Shown here one piece after another: positions 25,606 through 34,047 of a stretch of DNA of 48,903 bases. The stretch's first letter is position 1, and every line of letters begins with the position of its first letter. This stretch comes from Clostridiales bacterium. GTDB taxonomy: Bacteria; Bacillota; Clostridia; Oscillospirales; Acutalibacteraceae. The position numbers and the translations under genes were made by a program. The stretch spans positions 1 through 48,903 of the forward strand of contig JAAVYX010000098.1 in NCBI GenBank assembly GCA_022791355.1. Reading direction: 5' to 3'. Under the pieces are notes generated by a model. The model made no database searches, was not told where the DNA came from, and was given only the letters and a program-made list of their open reading frames with translations.

Positions 25606-26478
25606 ATGGCCAAAAAAGGAGGACTGGGCAGGGGGCTGGACGCGCTGTTCAGTGAAAATTCCGGCGAAGAGCAGTCGGCCGTGGAGGTGCGCCTGTCCGA
25701 GATCGAGCCCAACCGGGAACAGCCCCGTAAGGATTTCGACCAGGAGGCCCTGGCCCAGCTGGCCGAAAGTATCCGGGAACATGGGCTGATCCAGCCCATC
25801 CTGGTGCGCCCTCTGCCGGGAGGGACCTATCAGATTGTGGCGGGCGAACGCCGGTGGCGGGCCAGCCGTCTGGCAGGCCTTACCGCCGTGCCGGTCATCA
25901 TCCGGGAGCTGGACGATACCGCCGCCATGGAGCTGGCCCTTATCGAAAACCTGCAGCGGGAGGATCTCAACCCCGTAGAGGAAGCCCTAGGCTATAAGAC
26001 CCTGATGGAAGACTATGGCATGACCCAGGAGCTGGCCGCCCAGCGGGTGGGAAAGTCTCGCCCGGCCGTGGCCAACGCCCTGCGATTGCTGAACCTGCCC
26101 GAAAAGGAATTGACCATGGTGCGTTCGGGCGAGATTTCCGCCGGACACGGCCGAGCCCTTTTGTCCATCTCTGAACCGGAGTTGTACGAAAAAGCAGTCA
26201 AAATGGCCAAGGCCGGTATGTCGGTGCGGGAAATCGAGAAGCTGTCTAAGGCCGAGAAAAAGGCGGGCGAGAAAAAAACGGCCGAAGGCGGCGTTAAAGA
26301 CAGTAAAAAGCCAACCGGCGACACCTTTTACAGCGAGCTGGAGCTGGCCCTCAAGGCCGAGCTGGGCCGGAAGGTGCGTATTCTGAAGAGCGGCCGGAAG
26401 GGAACCCTGGAAATCGAATTTTACGATAAAGAGGATTTGGCTTCCATCGCCTCTCGTCTGGCCGGGACCGAATGGTAA
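25606..26478 (+). CDS. parB: Chromosome partitioning protein ParB (Spo0J)
   Basis: ParB is a CTP-dependent DNA clamp that loads at parS and recruits SMC. The 290-residue protein begins KKGGLGRGLDALF, the usual ParA-stimulating N-terminus. Then come IEPNREQPRKDFD, the CTP-binding IVAGERRWRASRLAGL, ENLQREDLNPVEEA, the helix-turn-helix MTQELAAQRVGKSRPAVAN, and GHGRALLSI. A C-terminal dimerisation region ends KEDLASIASRLAG. The ATG at 25606 follows AGGTGA. Three parS-like sites lie within 4 kb. The stop codon is embedded in a perfect hairpin. Confidence 0.97.
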   Translation: MAKKGGLGRGLDALFSENSGEEQSAVEVRLSEIEPNREQPRKDFDQEALAQLAESIREHGLIQPILVRPLPGGTYQIVAGERRWRASRLAGLTAVPVIIRELDDTAAMELALIENLQREDLNPVEEALGYKTLMEDYGMTQELAAQRVGKSRPAVANALRLLNLPEKELTMVRSGEISAGHGRALLSISEPELYEKAVKMAKAGMSVREIEKLSKAEKKAGEKKTAEGGVKDSKKPTGDTFYSELELALKAELGRKVRILKSGRKGTLEIEFYDKEDLASIASRLAGTEW

Positions 26479-26504
26479 AATATCTGCTTTGCAGATATTT
26501 TACC
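26474..26504 (+). repeat. Perfect 14-bp hairpin overlapping the parB stop codon
   Basis: GGTAAAATATCTGC (26474-26487) and GCAGATATTTTACC (26491-26504) flank a TTT loop, with the TAA stop inside the left arm. There is no T run after it, so it is not a typical terminator; it may stabilise the 3' end or be a repeat remnant. Confidence 0.7.
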
Positions 26505-26835
26505 CGACAGGACGGCCCTGCGCCTGTGCGCTCTGGTATGGAGCGTCCCGATTCGGGAAGCGGTTTGCTACCCCAAATCGCAAACACAGGAGCGCGGGGA
26601 TGCCAATGATAAAAAGAACTGGAGCTGTTACCAATATAAAGAGAAAATGGCGACGGGGATAGAATTTGCAGGACAAGACGGAGGATCTAACTGCTCAACA
26701 GAGCGGCTAAGTCCTCGCAGGGGAGAACAATCCAGTCCTGCACTTTCTGGATCGCTGATCTTTTCGTAGTATGCTGGGGCTGCTCCAGATATCCCTGTAG
26801 GGAATGGAAGGATAAAAAGAAAGAGGTTGTTTCAC
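26505..26835. other. Leader region of serS
   Basis: No gene is supported. I looked for a T-box leader, common before serS, and found neither its GGTGG-ACCGCG core nor a terminator. A 26828-26838 TGTTTCACATG matches one side of the parS-like sites only. Confidence 0.5.
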
Positions 26836-28116
26836 ATGCTGGATATCAAACGCATCCGCAGCAATCCCCAAGAGGTGAAGGCTGCTATGAAAACCCGTAA
26901 CGCCGATATGGACGCCGTTATCGACGAGCTGCTGGCCATCGACGATAAACGCCGGGAGCTTATGGGCCAAACCGAAGGTATGAAGGCCGAGCAAAACGCC
27001 GCCTCCAAGGAGATCCCCCGAATCAAAAAGGAAGGGGGAGACGTGGCCCCCATCATGGAGCGTATGAAGGAGCTGGCCGCCCAGGTCAAGGAGCTGGGGG
27101 CCGAGCAGGCGGCGCTGGAGGAAAAACAGCGGGATCTGTTGCTGCGTATTCCCAATATGCCCCATGAAAGCGTACCTGTGGGCAAGGACGACAGTGAAAA
27201 CGCGGAGGTCCGCCGCTGGGGCGAGCCTACCGCCTTCGACTACGAGCCCAAGGCCCACTGGGATATCGGGGCTGATTTAGGGATTCTGGACCCCGAAACG
27301 GCCGCCAAAGTGACCGGCGCGCGGTTCCATTTCTATAAGGGGCTGGGGGCTCGTCTGGAGCGGGCGGTCATCAACTTCTATCTCAATACCCATACCGAGC
27401 GGGGCTATACCGAGGTTTTTCCTCCCTTTATGGCAAATCGGGCCTCTATGACCGGCACCGGCCAGCTTCCCAAGTTTGAGGAGGACGCCTTCAAGCTCCA
27501 GAACGCGGATTACTTCTTAATCCCCACAGCCGAGGTCCCGGTGACGAATATGCATCGGGACGAGATTTTAGACGGGCAGAAGCTTCCTTTAAAGTACTGC
27601 GCCTATTCGGCCTGCTTCCGGGCCGAGGCCGGATCGGCCGGCAGGGATACCCGGGGTCTTATCCGGCAGCATCAGTTCAATAAGGTGGAGCTGGTCAAGT
27701 TTGTCCGTCCCGAGGAGTCCTACGCCGAGCTGGAAAAGCTGACCAACGACGCCGAGCGAGTGCTGCAGCTTTTGGGGCTTCCCTATCGGGTGGTGACCCT
27801 GTCTACCGGCGACCTGGGTTTCTCCTCGGCCAAAACCTATGACATCGAGGTCTGGATGCCCTCCTACGGCCGGTATCTGGAGATTTCCAGCTGTTCCAAT
27901 TTCGAGGACTACCAGGCCCGCCGGGCCTCCATCCGCTTTAAGGACGGCCCCAAGGACAAGGCCCAGCTGGCGCATACCCTCAACGGCTCCGGCGTGGCCG
28001 TCGGCCGTACCGTGGCCGCTATCCTGGAAAACTTCCAGAACGGGGACGGTACGGTAACCGTACCCGAGGTCCTGCGTCCCTATATGGGCTGCGACGTCAT
28101 CGGCAGGCAAGCGTGA
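26836..28116 (+). CDS. serS: Seryl-tRNA synthetase
   Basis: Class II synthetase charging tRNA-Ser. The 426-residue protein has the N-terminal tRNA-binding coiled coil (about residues 28-100, rich in Glu/Lys/Ala). The catalytic core shows GARFHFYKGLGARLERA, TGTGQLPKFEEDAFKL, PTAEVPVTN, CFRAEAGSAGRDTRGLIRQH (motif 2), EISSCSNFEDYQARR, and motif 3 around HTLNGSGVAVGRTVAAILEN. The ATG at 26836 has AAAGAGG about ten bases upstream. It directly follows parAB and is probably transcribed separately. Confidence 0.97.
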   Translation: MLDIKRIRSNPQEVKAAMKTRNADMDAVIDELLAIDDKRRELMGQTEGMKAEQNAASKEIPRIKKEGGDVAPIMERMKELAAQVKELGAEQAALEEKQRDLLLRIPNMPHESVPVGKDDSENAEVRRWGEPTAFDYEPKAHWDIGADLGILDPETAAKVTGARFHFYKGLGARLERAVINFYLNTHTERGYTEVFPPFMANRASMTGTGQLPKFEEDAFKLQNADYFLIPTAEVPVTNMHRDEILDGQKLPLKYCAYSACFRAEAGSAGRDTRGLIRQHQFNKVELVKFVRPEESYAELEKLTNDAERVLQLLGLPYRVVTLSTGDLGFSSAKTYDIEVWMPSYGRYLEISSCSNFEDYQARRASIRFKDGPKDKAQLAHTLNGSGVAVGRTVAAILENFQNGDGTVTVPEVLRPYMGCDVIGRQA

Positions 28117-28680
28117 TTTGCCTGACAGCCGTACGCGCAGGCCGTACCTGCCATGATCCAGTAGGCGTACGTCTATTGGATCATGGGCCTCCTCGCCGTC
28201 CTGTGTTTGCGATTTTGCGTCGCAAACCGCTCTCCGGTTCGGAACGCTCTGTTGTGTAGAGCATATAGACGCGGGGCCGTCTCGGGATCATAACCGCTTT
28301 TCGGTTATGATCCCTTGCGAATATAGAAGGCGGCCGGACTGTGAGAGCAGTTATGAAGATCAACCGAGGCCCACGCGCCGGGAACGGCCGGGCGCCGCGT
28401 ATATCAAAGACCAGACCTGCGGCATGTCGGTATAAAAAGGGGAGGAAAAATATCTGACCGCCTTGTTGTTTTGAGCGGCCGGCAGTTTATTTCTCCCCCT
28501 TGAATAACAGAGTAGTCGTTATGAAAGCCCCTCTCCAGGGGCAGTGCTGCACCGTAAGGAATGCTGTGTATGGGTGTTCTCCCCCTTTCCGGTTATTTGA
28601 TCGTACACCGCCGCCGAAAATAATGCATACTGCAAGGGCCCCGTCCGCCGCCGGGGCCCCTTTATAAAGGAGCTGATCGC
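28117..28680. other. Hairpin-rich gap between serS and the thioesterase gene
   Basis: There is no gene. Three strong hairpins stand out. CCATGATCCAGTAG pairs with CTATTGGATCATGG (28151-28186). GGGATCATAACCG pairs perfectly with CGGTTATGATCCC (28284-28314, loop CTTTT). GGGCCCCG pairs with CGGGGCCC (28636-28659) and is followed by CTTTAT just before the ribosome binding site. The last could attenuate the downstream gene. Confidence 0.6.
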
Positions 28681-29451
28681 GTGTCCCAGCAAAAGGAAAC
28701 CTGTCCCGCCATGCGGGGGGACTGTACCTGGGAATATACCGTCGCGTCCTACGACGTGGCCCCCAACCGAAGCCTGCGCTTATCCGCCCAGCTCAAGCTG
28801 CAGCAGGAGGTGGGGGAGAAGCACCTGGAGCAGGCTGGCTTCCCCTATACCTACCTCTACGACGAGCTGGGGCTGGTCTTTGTTCTCACCCGGGCGGCCA
28901 GCCGTATTTACCGGGCCCCCGTGTTCGAGGAGCCGGTGACCGTAACGACCTGGTGCAAGGGCCTGCAGGGGATCCAATACCTGCGCTGCTACCGCTTCTG
29001 CGATATGCAGGGCAATCTTCTTATAGACAGCGCCACAACCTTCGCTCTCATCAACGCGAGGGATCATCAGCTGGTGCGCCCTTCCACCGTCAAGGAGTTT
29101 GAACGCTTTGTCCACCTGCCCGACCGGGAGAATACCTGTAAAAAACCCGGCCGTATCCTCCTGCCCCCGGATTTGGAAAAGGCGGACGACCGCCGGCTCT
29201 ACCACTCGGATATGGATTACAACGGCCATCTGAACAATACGGTCTACGGCGATTTTATCACCGACTATTTACCGGCCGGCCTGGCGGACAAAGTTCCGTC
29301 CAGCTTCCAAATCCACTTTGCAGCAGAAGCGGGACTGGGGGAGACTCTGGCGATATACACCGCCCGGCAGGGCGATACGGCCTACTGTAAAGGCGAGCAT
29401 GCCCGGGGACTCTGCTTTGAGGCTTCCTGTACCTTTGGGGAAGACCAATAA
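28681..29451 (+). CDS. Acyl-ACP thioesterase (FatA/FatB type)
   Basis: Hydrolyses acyl-ACP to release fatty acids, ending fatty acid elongation. The 256-residue double hot-dog protein has EYTVASYDVAPNRSLRL, an LTRAASRIYRAPVFEEPVTV strand, TWCKGLQGIQYLRCYRF, and the second-domain signature YHSDMDYNGHLNNTVYGDFI. That last motif corresponds to the plant FatB segment with its Asn and His catalytic residues. The GTG start has AAAGGAG upstream. No fatty acid synthesis genes are adjacent. It is convergent with the transporter operon. Confidence 0.9.
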   Translation: MSQQKETCPAMRGDCTWEYTVASYDVAPNRSLRLSAQLKLQQEVGEKHLEQAGFPYTYLYDELGLVFVLTRAASRIYRAPVFEEPVTVTTWCKGLQGIQYLRCYRFCDMQGNLLIDSATTFALINARDHQLVRPSTVKEFERFVHLPDRENTCKKPGRILLPPDLEKADDRRLYHSDMDYNGHLNNTVYGDFITDYLPAGLADKVPSSFQIHFAAEAGLGETLAIYTARQGDTAYCKGEHARGLCFEASCTFGEDQ

Positions 29452-29553
29452 ATTGGCTATGGCCGGTCCCAAGAAAGCTTCTTCTGACCTTCATCCCAAG
29501 GCTTTCGTAGCAGACGGCGCGGAAAACGCTGACTCAAAAATTGTCAAAAGAAG

Positions 29554-29733
29554 AGCGGCGCGGCTTCATGCCGCGCCGCTTGAGCTTGTCGACAAGCTCT
29601 GGAAGGGGGTCAGACCCCCTTTCCAACTACCCCCTACAAATCCCATGGTCATGGGATTTGTAGTTGCCAAAACTGACGCATGTGTCACCAGGCACATGTC
29701 ATCCGTTTGCGCGGCTTTATGCCGCGCCGCTTG
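29554..29733. repeat. Chain of consecutive perfect hairpins between convergent genes
   Basis: In order: AGCGGCGCGGC/GCCGCGCCGCT (29554-29580), the palindrome GAGCTTGTCGACAAGCTC (29582-29599), GGAAGGGGGTC/GACCCCCTTTCC (29601-29624), CTACAAATCCCATG/CATGGGATTTGTAG (29634-29663), an imperfect CATGTG/CACATG pair (29679-29698), and GCGCGGC/GCCGCGC (29709-29727). The first and last share the same sequence, GCGCGGCTT-ATGCCGCGCCGC, as near-identical direct repeats about 150 bp apart. There are no T runs. The rest of the 29452-29814 gap has no gene. Confidence 0.85.
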
Positions 29734-29814
29734 GCGTTTTAAATATGCTCCTGCATAAAATATAGAGCGTCGCGGTTTTAGCTTCTTGACCTAACGCCGG
29801 CATCTGCGCTTTCG

Positions 29815-30444
29815 CTATAATTCCCGTCTCCGATAAAAGTAGACGGACAGCGCCCAGGACAGAACAAAGAGCAGAGCCGCCCCGGCTGCCAGGCAAAGCA
29901 AACCGGTCGAGACCGGCAGCCGAAGAGGCAGGCCGTCGTCGGAAAACAGGCCGAAGAGGCAGGCGAGGGCAATGTACATGAGGATAACCACCGCATAGTA
30001 GACGATCCGGCCCTTTTCCGCGCCGAATTTGAAGATGACGGGCAGCAGAATGGCCGGCGACAGGAGCCCTACGCTGAACAGGGTCCCGGTAAGCTGCAAA
30101 AGAGCGGCGGGGTCAAAGGCGTGCAGATACAGCCTGCCGACCAGCTGTACGCCGACGCACAGGACCAGACTCAGGACTAAAGACAGCAGCGCCATAACAT
30201 ATTTCACCGAAACCAGCAGCCTACGGGTATAGGGCAGGGCCTCGGCGTAGCCGTTCCATTTGCTCCGCTCGTCGTAGGAAATGAGGGTCACCGGAATCAT
30301 GCTGGCCAGCAGAACGGGATAGAAGGTGAAAAAGAGGTTCCCGTTTCCCGAAGCCGACACCGCCGCGAAAATCACAACGATCAGCAGATAGGCCTTGCAG
30401 TATTTGACCGTCATATAGAAATCCTTGCGCAGTAACCCCTTCAT
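29815..30444 (-). CDS. ABC-2 type transporter permease
   Basis: The membrane half of an export-type ABC transporter. From the ATG at 30444 the protein is 209 residues with about six membrane helices (for example AYLLIVVIFAAVSASG, YVMALLSLVLSLVLCVGVQL, IVYYAVVILMYIALACLFGLF, GLLCLAAGAALLFVLSWALSV). The N-terminal KGLLRKDFYMTVKY is typical of this permease group. The ribosome binding site GGAGGG overlaps the end of the ATPase gene, whose stop is one base away, indicating coupling. The longer ORF to 30486 is unlikely. The exported substrate is unknown. Confidence 0.85.
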   Translation of the reverse strand: MKGLLRKDFYMTVKYCKAYLLIVVIFAAVSASGNGNLFFTFYPVLLASMIPVTLISYDERSKWNGYAEALPYTRRLLVSVKYVMALLSLVLSLVLCVGVQLVGRLYLHAFDPAALLQLTGTLFSVGLLSPAILLPVIFKFGAEKGRIVYYAVVILMYIALACLFGLFSDDGLPLRLPVSTGLLCLAAGAALLFVLSWALSVYFYRRREL

Positions 30445-30445
30445 G

Positions 30446-31288
30446 TCAGTTTCCCTCCTTGACCATATAAACGAACAGGTCCTCAATACCCACCGGCCCC
30501 GCCTGTAAGCCCGTCGGCAGCAGATCCCGCCGTACCACGGCTTCCACCCCGTAGGCCGCGGTTCTTTTGCCCTTCACCGCCGCCCGATCCAGCGCGGCCA
30601 GCTGCTCTTGTGTACAATGGATCATACCATACTGCTCCAGCAGCCGGTCCTTCTCCTCGCACAGCAGCAGCTTACCCTTGTGCAGAAAAGCGATATAGTC
30701 GCAGAGCTTCTCCAAGTCGCTGACAATGTGGGAGGAAATGAGAACGGCGTGATTCGCCTCCCGGGTGAACTCGCTGAAAATCTCCAGCGCCTCGTCCCGC
30801 ACCACCGGGTCCAGACCGCTGGTGGCCTCGTCCAGAATAAGCAGCCTGGGATGATGGGAGAGGGCGGCGGCTATCCCCAGCTTCATCTTCATGCCCCGGG
30901 AAAAATCCTTGAAGGGCCGATTGTCCGGCAGACTAAACCGCCGCAGATAATCCCTGTAAAGCCGGTCGTCCCATCTTTTGTAGGTGTGACGCAGAATATT
31001 GCCTACTTGTAAGGCCGTCAGACAATCAGGCAGGCCGACCTCGTCCAGCACAACCCCCAGGTCCTCCTTGACGGCCCGAAAGTCGGCCCGTTCGTCCTGT
31101 CCCAAAATACGGATATCGCCGCCGTCCTTTCGAATCATGCGCAGAATCAGCTTGATAGCGGTGGTTTTGCCCGCCCCGTTTTCCCCGATAAGCCCCATGA
31201 TGCAGCCCTGGGGCAGGGTCAGGCTTACGTTGTCCAAGGTAAAGTCCTTGTAGTTTTTTCTGACATTTCGCAGCTCCAATGCGTTCAT
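30446..31288 (-). CDS. ABC transporter ATP-binding protein
   Basis: The ATPase subunit of 280 residues. It has Walker A (GLIGENGAGKTTAIKL), a Q-loop region, the signature FSRGMKMKLGIAAAL, Walker B (LLILDEATSGLDP) and the H-loop ISSHIV. The pattern is like BcrA and YtrB-type exporters for peptide antibiotics or lipids. Its ATG overlaps the GntR stop (ATGA). With a YtrA-type GntR regulator and an ABC-2 permease it forms a three-gene unit of the kind often induced by cell-envelope stress. Confidence 0.92.
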   Translation of the reverse strand: MNALELRNVRKNYKDFTLDNVSLTLPQGCIMGLIGENGAGKTTAIKLILRMIRKDGGDIRILGQDERADFRAVKEDLGVVLDEVGLPDCLTALQVGNILRHTYKRWDDRLYRDYLRRFSLPDNRPFKDFSRGMKMKLGIAAALSHHPRLLILDEATSGLDPVVRDEALEIFSEFTREANHAVLISSHIVSDLEKLCDYIAFLHKGKLLLCEEKDRLLEQYGMIHCTQEQLAALDRAAVKGKRTAAYGVEAVVRRDLLPTGLQAGPVGIEDLFVYMVKEGN

Positions 31289-31665
31289 ATGTCCTCCTCC
31301 TCGCCAAGAATATAGAGCATGTCGGCCAGCTCCTGCCGGCTGAGATTGCAGGAGGCGGCCAGCCGGGCGATCTCCTGCAAATATTTTTCGATTTTTTTCA
31401 GGTTTTCCTCTCGCAGCAGCTCCACATTTTTTGGAGCCACAAAGCAGCCCTTACCCGCCACCGTGTAGATAAATCCCTCCTTTTCCAGCTCGTCGTAGGC
31501 CCTTTTGGTGGTGATGACGCTGATGCGTAAATCCTTGGCCAGATTGCGGATGGAGGGAAGGGGACTGTCCTCGGTCAGCTCGCCGCTGATAATCAGGTTT
31601 TTCATCTGGGCGTATATCTGATCGTAGATGGGCGCGCCGCTGCGGTTGTCGATAAAGATATGCAC
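31285..31665 (-). CDS. GntR-family regulator, YtrA type
   Basis: A 126-residue regulator with an N-terminal winged helix (APIYDQIYAQMKNLIISGEL, LPSIRNLAKDLRISVITTKR, AYDELEKEGFIYTVAGKGCF) and a short C-terminal helical part without a ligand domain, which defines the YtrA subfamily. Such proteins repress their own ABC operon. The GTG start has AAAGGAG upstream. A palindromic AT-rich operator covers its promoter, which supports autorepression. Confidence 0.92.
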   Translation of the reverse strand: MHIFIDNRSGAPIYDQIYAQMKNLIISGELTEDSPLPSIRNLAKDLRISVITTKRAYDELEKEGFIYTVAGKGCFVAPKNVELLREENLKKIEKYLQEIARLAASCNLSRQELADMLYILGEEEDI

Positions 31666-31684
31666 AGCGATGCTCCTTTCTTAT

Positions 31685-31728
31685 ATACTGTTCATATACA
31701 GTATATACAGTATACTCTAGCTTGTCAA
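31685..31728 (-). promoter_or_regulatory. Promoter and operator of the GntR-ABC operon
   Basis: On the minus strand TTGACA (31728-31723) and TATACT (31705-31700) are 17 bp apart. Overlapping the -10 and extending past it are repeated ATACTGT/ACAGTAT halves (31685-31715), including ATACTG-8 nt-CAGTAT. This is the likely GntR binding site. Confidence 0.8.
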
Positions 31729-31817
31729 GAAGGATTTTTTTGAATGCTTGATATATATGCTGTAGGCGGCGACTCCCGGGAAGCCGGTTAGACCGAAAAC
31801 GGTTGCCGATTTGGGCG

Positions 31818-31930
31818 GCCGGGGGGCTTTATAAAAATGAAACGGCCTCGGGCCGGGACTCTCGGACGGCTATGATTTGCGCATCTGCCCATTCCGGCGG
31901 ATAGACCCTTTCATTTTAAAAGACCCCGGG
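31818..31930. repeat. Short element with imperfect inverted ends
   Basis: The left end CCGGGGGGCTTTATAAAAAT followed by GAAA (31818-31842) and the right end TTTCATTTTAAAAGACCCCG (31910-31929) are imperfect inverted repeats with an AAAATGAAA core. About 65 bp lie between them. No gene is present in 31729-32013. Confidence 0.45.
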
Positions 31931-32013
31931 AAAGAGACACTCCGTAAGGAAGCTATCATAGACAAAGAGGCATAAGTTGTTTTTTTATTAAGATGAATGA
32001 GGAGAATGATTTT

Positions 32014-33054
32014 ATGAATGAAATCGATAAAAAAATTATTGATGCAATCATAAAAAAAGCAGAAGCGGCATGCCCAAATTCACTGGCACTCATAGGCTTG
32101 TACGGCTCGGTCGCTACAGGGGATACTCATGAAAAATCCGACCTTGATTTGATGATTTTAATCAATGACGAACATGGATGGCAACTGGCTGATACATTTA
32201 TTTTAAATGATGTCGAAATTGGATATGATATTTATTGTACCACTTGGGAGATGCTTGAAGAGGATGCGAAATGCAATCACGCACATCTGTCCAAATTGCT
32301 TGACTCACCATTGGTCTATATAAGAGAACAAAGTGCTGTCCAAAGACTCGAAGGATTGAGAAAAAAAGCATTAGCCCTTCTGTCATCAGATAAGCGGTAT
32401 AAAAAGGCGCAAGCGGCTTTTAACAATGCGAAAAAAATATATGCAGACTGCTTCCTGTCAGATTCAGTCTCACAGATTCGCACCGATGCTGGCGCAGTGA
32501 TTTATTTTCTGCTGGATGCAGCTATGCTCTATCACGGCAGATACTTCAGAAAAGGGGTGAAAAGAACATTTGAGGAGTTGGAATCACTGAACATACCCTT
32601 CAATGTGGAGGAAAAAGTCATGAACATTATCCGTGCAGAAACGAATACTGAAATCAGAAACGGACTGACGGATCTGATGAGAACGATGCAGGCGTATTTA
32701 TTGTTCCCTCATGAAAAAACTACACCCAATCAGGACAATATTTCCGGCACATATGAAGAAATGTTCTCCAACTGGCGGAACAAAATGCAGGAAGCCTCAG
32801 ATAGAAGAGATTTATTTTCTTCCTTTATGAACATGGCTTCATTCCAGTGTATGATTAATGAAATTGCGGAAAATGTCGCAGTGAATGAATTTGAGATTAT
32901 GAACAGTTTTGATCCTCACAATCCGGAAAAGAATTTAAAGATTTTTGATAATACCTTAGATAGATATCTGGAAGAGTATTGTAAAGCAGGAATTAGTCCA
33001 AAGTGTTTTGCAAATGTGAATGATTTTATTGTGAATTATTTAGAAATAGTATAG
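32014..33054 (+). CDS. Nucleotidyltransferase-domain protein, AT-rich
   Basis: A 346-residue protein with an N-terminal nucleotidyltransferase fold: LIGLYGSVATGDTHEKSDLD followed by LMIL, where GS and the DLD aspartates form the metal site, as in kanamycin nucleotidyltransferase-type enzymes. A further 200 helical residues follow. It could modify an aminoglycoside, an RNA or another nucleotide substrate; the sequence does not decide. The ATG at 32014 has GAGGAG nine bases upstream, better than the ATG at 31993. Codons are strikingly AT-rich compared with neighbours, so it was probably acquired by transfer. A hairpin at 33208 may terminate it. Confidence 0.75.
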   Translation: MNEIDKKIIDAIIKKAEAACPNSLALIGLYGSVATGDTHEKSDLDLMILINDEHGWQLADTFILNDVEIGYDIYCTTWEMLEEDAKCNHAHLSKLLDSPLVYIREQSAVQRLEGLRKKALALLSSDKRYKKAQAAFNNAKKIYADCFLSDSVSQIRTDAGAVIYFLLDAAMLYHGRYFRKGVKRTFEELESLNIPFNVEEKVMNIIRAETNTEIRNGLTDLMRTMQAYLLFPHEKTTPNQDNISGTYEEMFSNWRNKMQEASDRRDLFSSFMNMASFQCMINEIAENVAVNEFEIMNSFDPHNPEKNLKIFDNTLDRYLEEYCKAGISPKCFANVNDFIVNYLEIV

Positions 33055-33533
33055 ACGCTTTTTGACCTTACTATAGAATCAGAAACAGAAAGAAGCATAA
33101 TCTTATCAACTTTTAGTTTATCGAAGAACTCAACACATGATCTTACTTCCTAATGCGGTAGTGTCCACAGGTTTAGTTAGCGAGCATCTGATTTTGACAC
33201 CAAAATCCAAAGTCCGCACCCCCAAAAAGGCGCGGACTTTGTTTATACATTTACTATTGACATGACTTCCTTACGGAGGGGCCCCCGATAGGCCGGCCGT
33301 TTTTTATAGATTGCCTTTGGCAATCTATAAAAAATCCGTTCCCGTATGGATACGGCCGCATCTTCCGCCTTAAACGCTTTTGAGCTGGCGGCCGTCATCT
33401 TCAAGAAGGATACCTTGCGTTTCGAAACCGGACATGGTAAAATCAGGATATCATAACCGCAAAGCGGTTACTGCATCGGACCCGCAGCCTTATATCTGCC
33501 AATTATGCCACGCGCCGATGAGGGGGAATGGTT
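33055..33533. other. Gap with three perfect hairpins
   Basis: There is no gene. CAAAGTCCGC/GCGGACTTTG (33208-33241) may end the nucleotidyltransferase transcript. TTTTTTATAGATTGCC/GGCAATCTATAAAAAA (33300-33334, TTT loop) is a perfect 16-bp stem and can terminate in both directions. TAACCGC/GCGGTTA (33454-33470) shares its core with the hairpin at 28284. A CAACACATGATCTT...GCGGTAGT segment (33130-33163) resembles one at 10687. Confidence 0.6.
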
Positions 33534-33848
33534 ATGCTGCCGGTTATCCATGGGATTTTTGCTGGAATATTTATTATATTGGGCATTGTTTTCCTAAGCG
33601 GAAAGGGTTTGTTCTTGATTGCCGGATATAACACCGCCTCGAAAGCCGAAAAAGCGGAAATCGATGAGAAAAAATTATGCAAATACGTAGGAATACTAAC
33701 GCTTTTATTTGCAGGCTGTTTCTTGCTTCTGATGGCCAGCGATATATTCGATCAAATGTGGCTGTTGTGGTTTGGACTAGGGCTGTTTTTTGTCATAGCT
33801 ATTGGCGGCGCTATTTACATAAATACCGGAAACCGGTTGAAAAAGTAA
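33534..33848 (+). CDS. Small membrane protein, DUF3784-like
   Basis: A 104-residue protein with three membrane helices: GIFAGIFIILGIVFLSG, YVGILTLLFAGCFLLLMAS and LLWFGLGLFFVIAIGGAIYI. Between the first two lies KGLFLIAGYNTASKAEKAEI and DEKKLCKYVG, the characteristic segment of DUF3784. The function of that family is unknown. The ATG at 33534 has GAGGGGGA seven bases upstream; the ATG at 33528 is too close to it. Confidence 0.75.
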   Translation: MLPVIHGIFAGIFIILGIVFLSGKGLFLIAGYNTASKAEKAEIDEKKLCKYVGILTLLFAGCFLLLMASDIFDQMWLLWFGLGLFFVIAIGGAIYINTGNRLKK

Positions 33849-33969
33849 AGCTGCCCGGATCGGGCGGCCCGCAAAAGGGGGAAACGCCTCCGCGGGTGTT
33901 TGGAATTAAATTTTTCGTGGAGCGGCGCAAGGGGTAAAAAGAGGCTACAGATTCGTAACTTTTGTTTTA

Positions 33970-33997
33970 TTGACAGCTGTGCTATACTATATATAAT
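33970..33997 (+). promoter_or_regulatory. Sigma-A promoter of the PASTA pseudokinase gene
   Basis: TTGACA (33970-33975) and TATAAT (33992-33997), both perfect, are 16 bp apart. The start codon is 50 bp downstream. Confidence 0.82.
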
Positions 33998-34047
33998 TGT
34001 GAGCAGAAACCGGACAAGGGTTCCAGGTTATTTCAATCAGGGAAAGG

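Noticed and set aside
26505..26835. T-box riboswitch before serS
   Set aside because: Neither the conserved T-box core nor an antiterminator/terminator pair could be found.
26828..26838. Fourth parS site before serS
   Set aside because: Only TGTTTCACATG matches; the right half-site is missing, and the ATG is the serS start codon.
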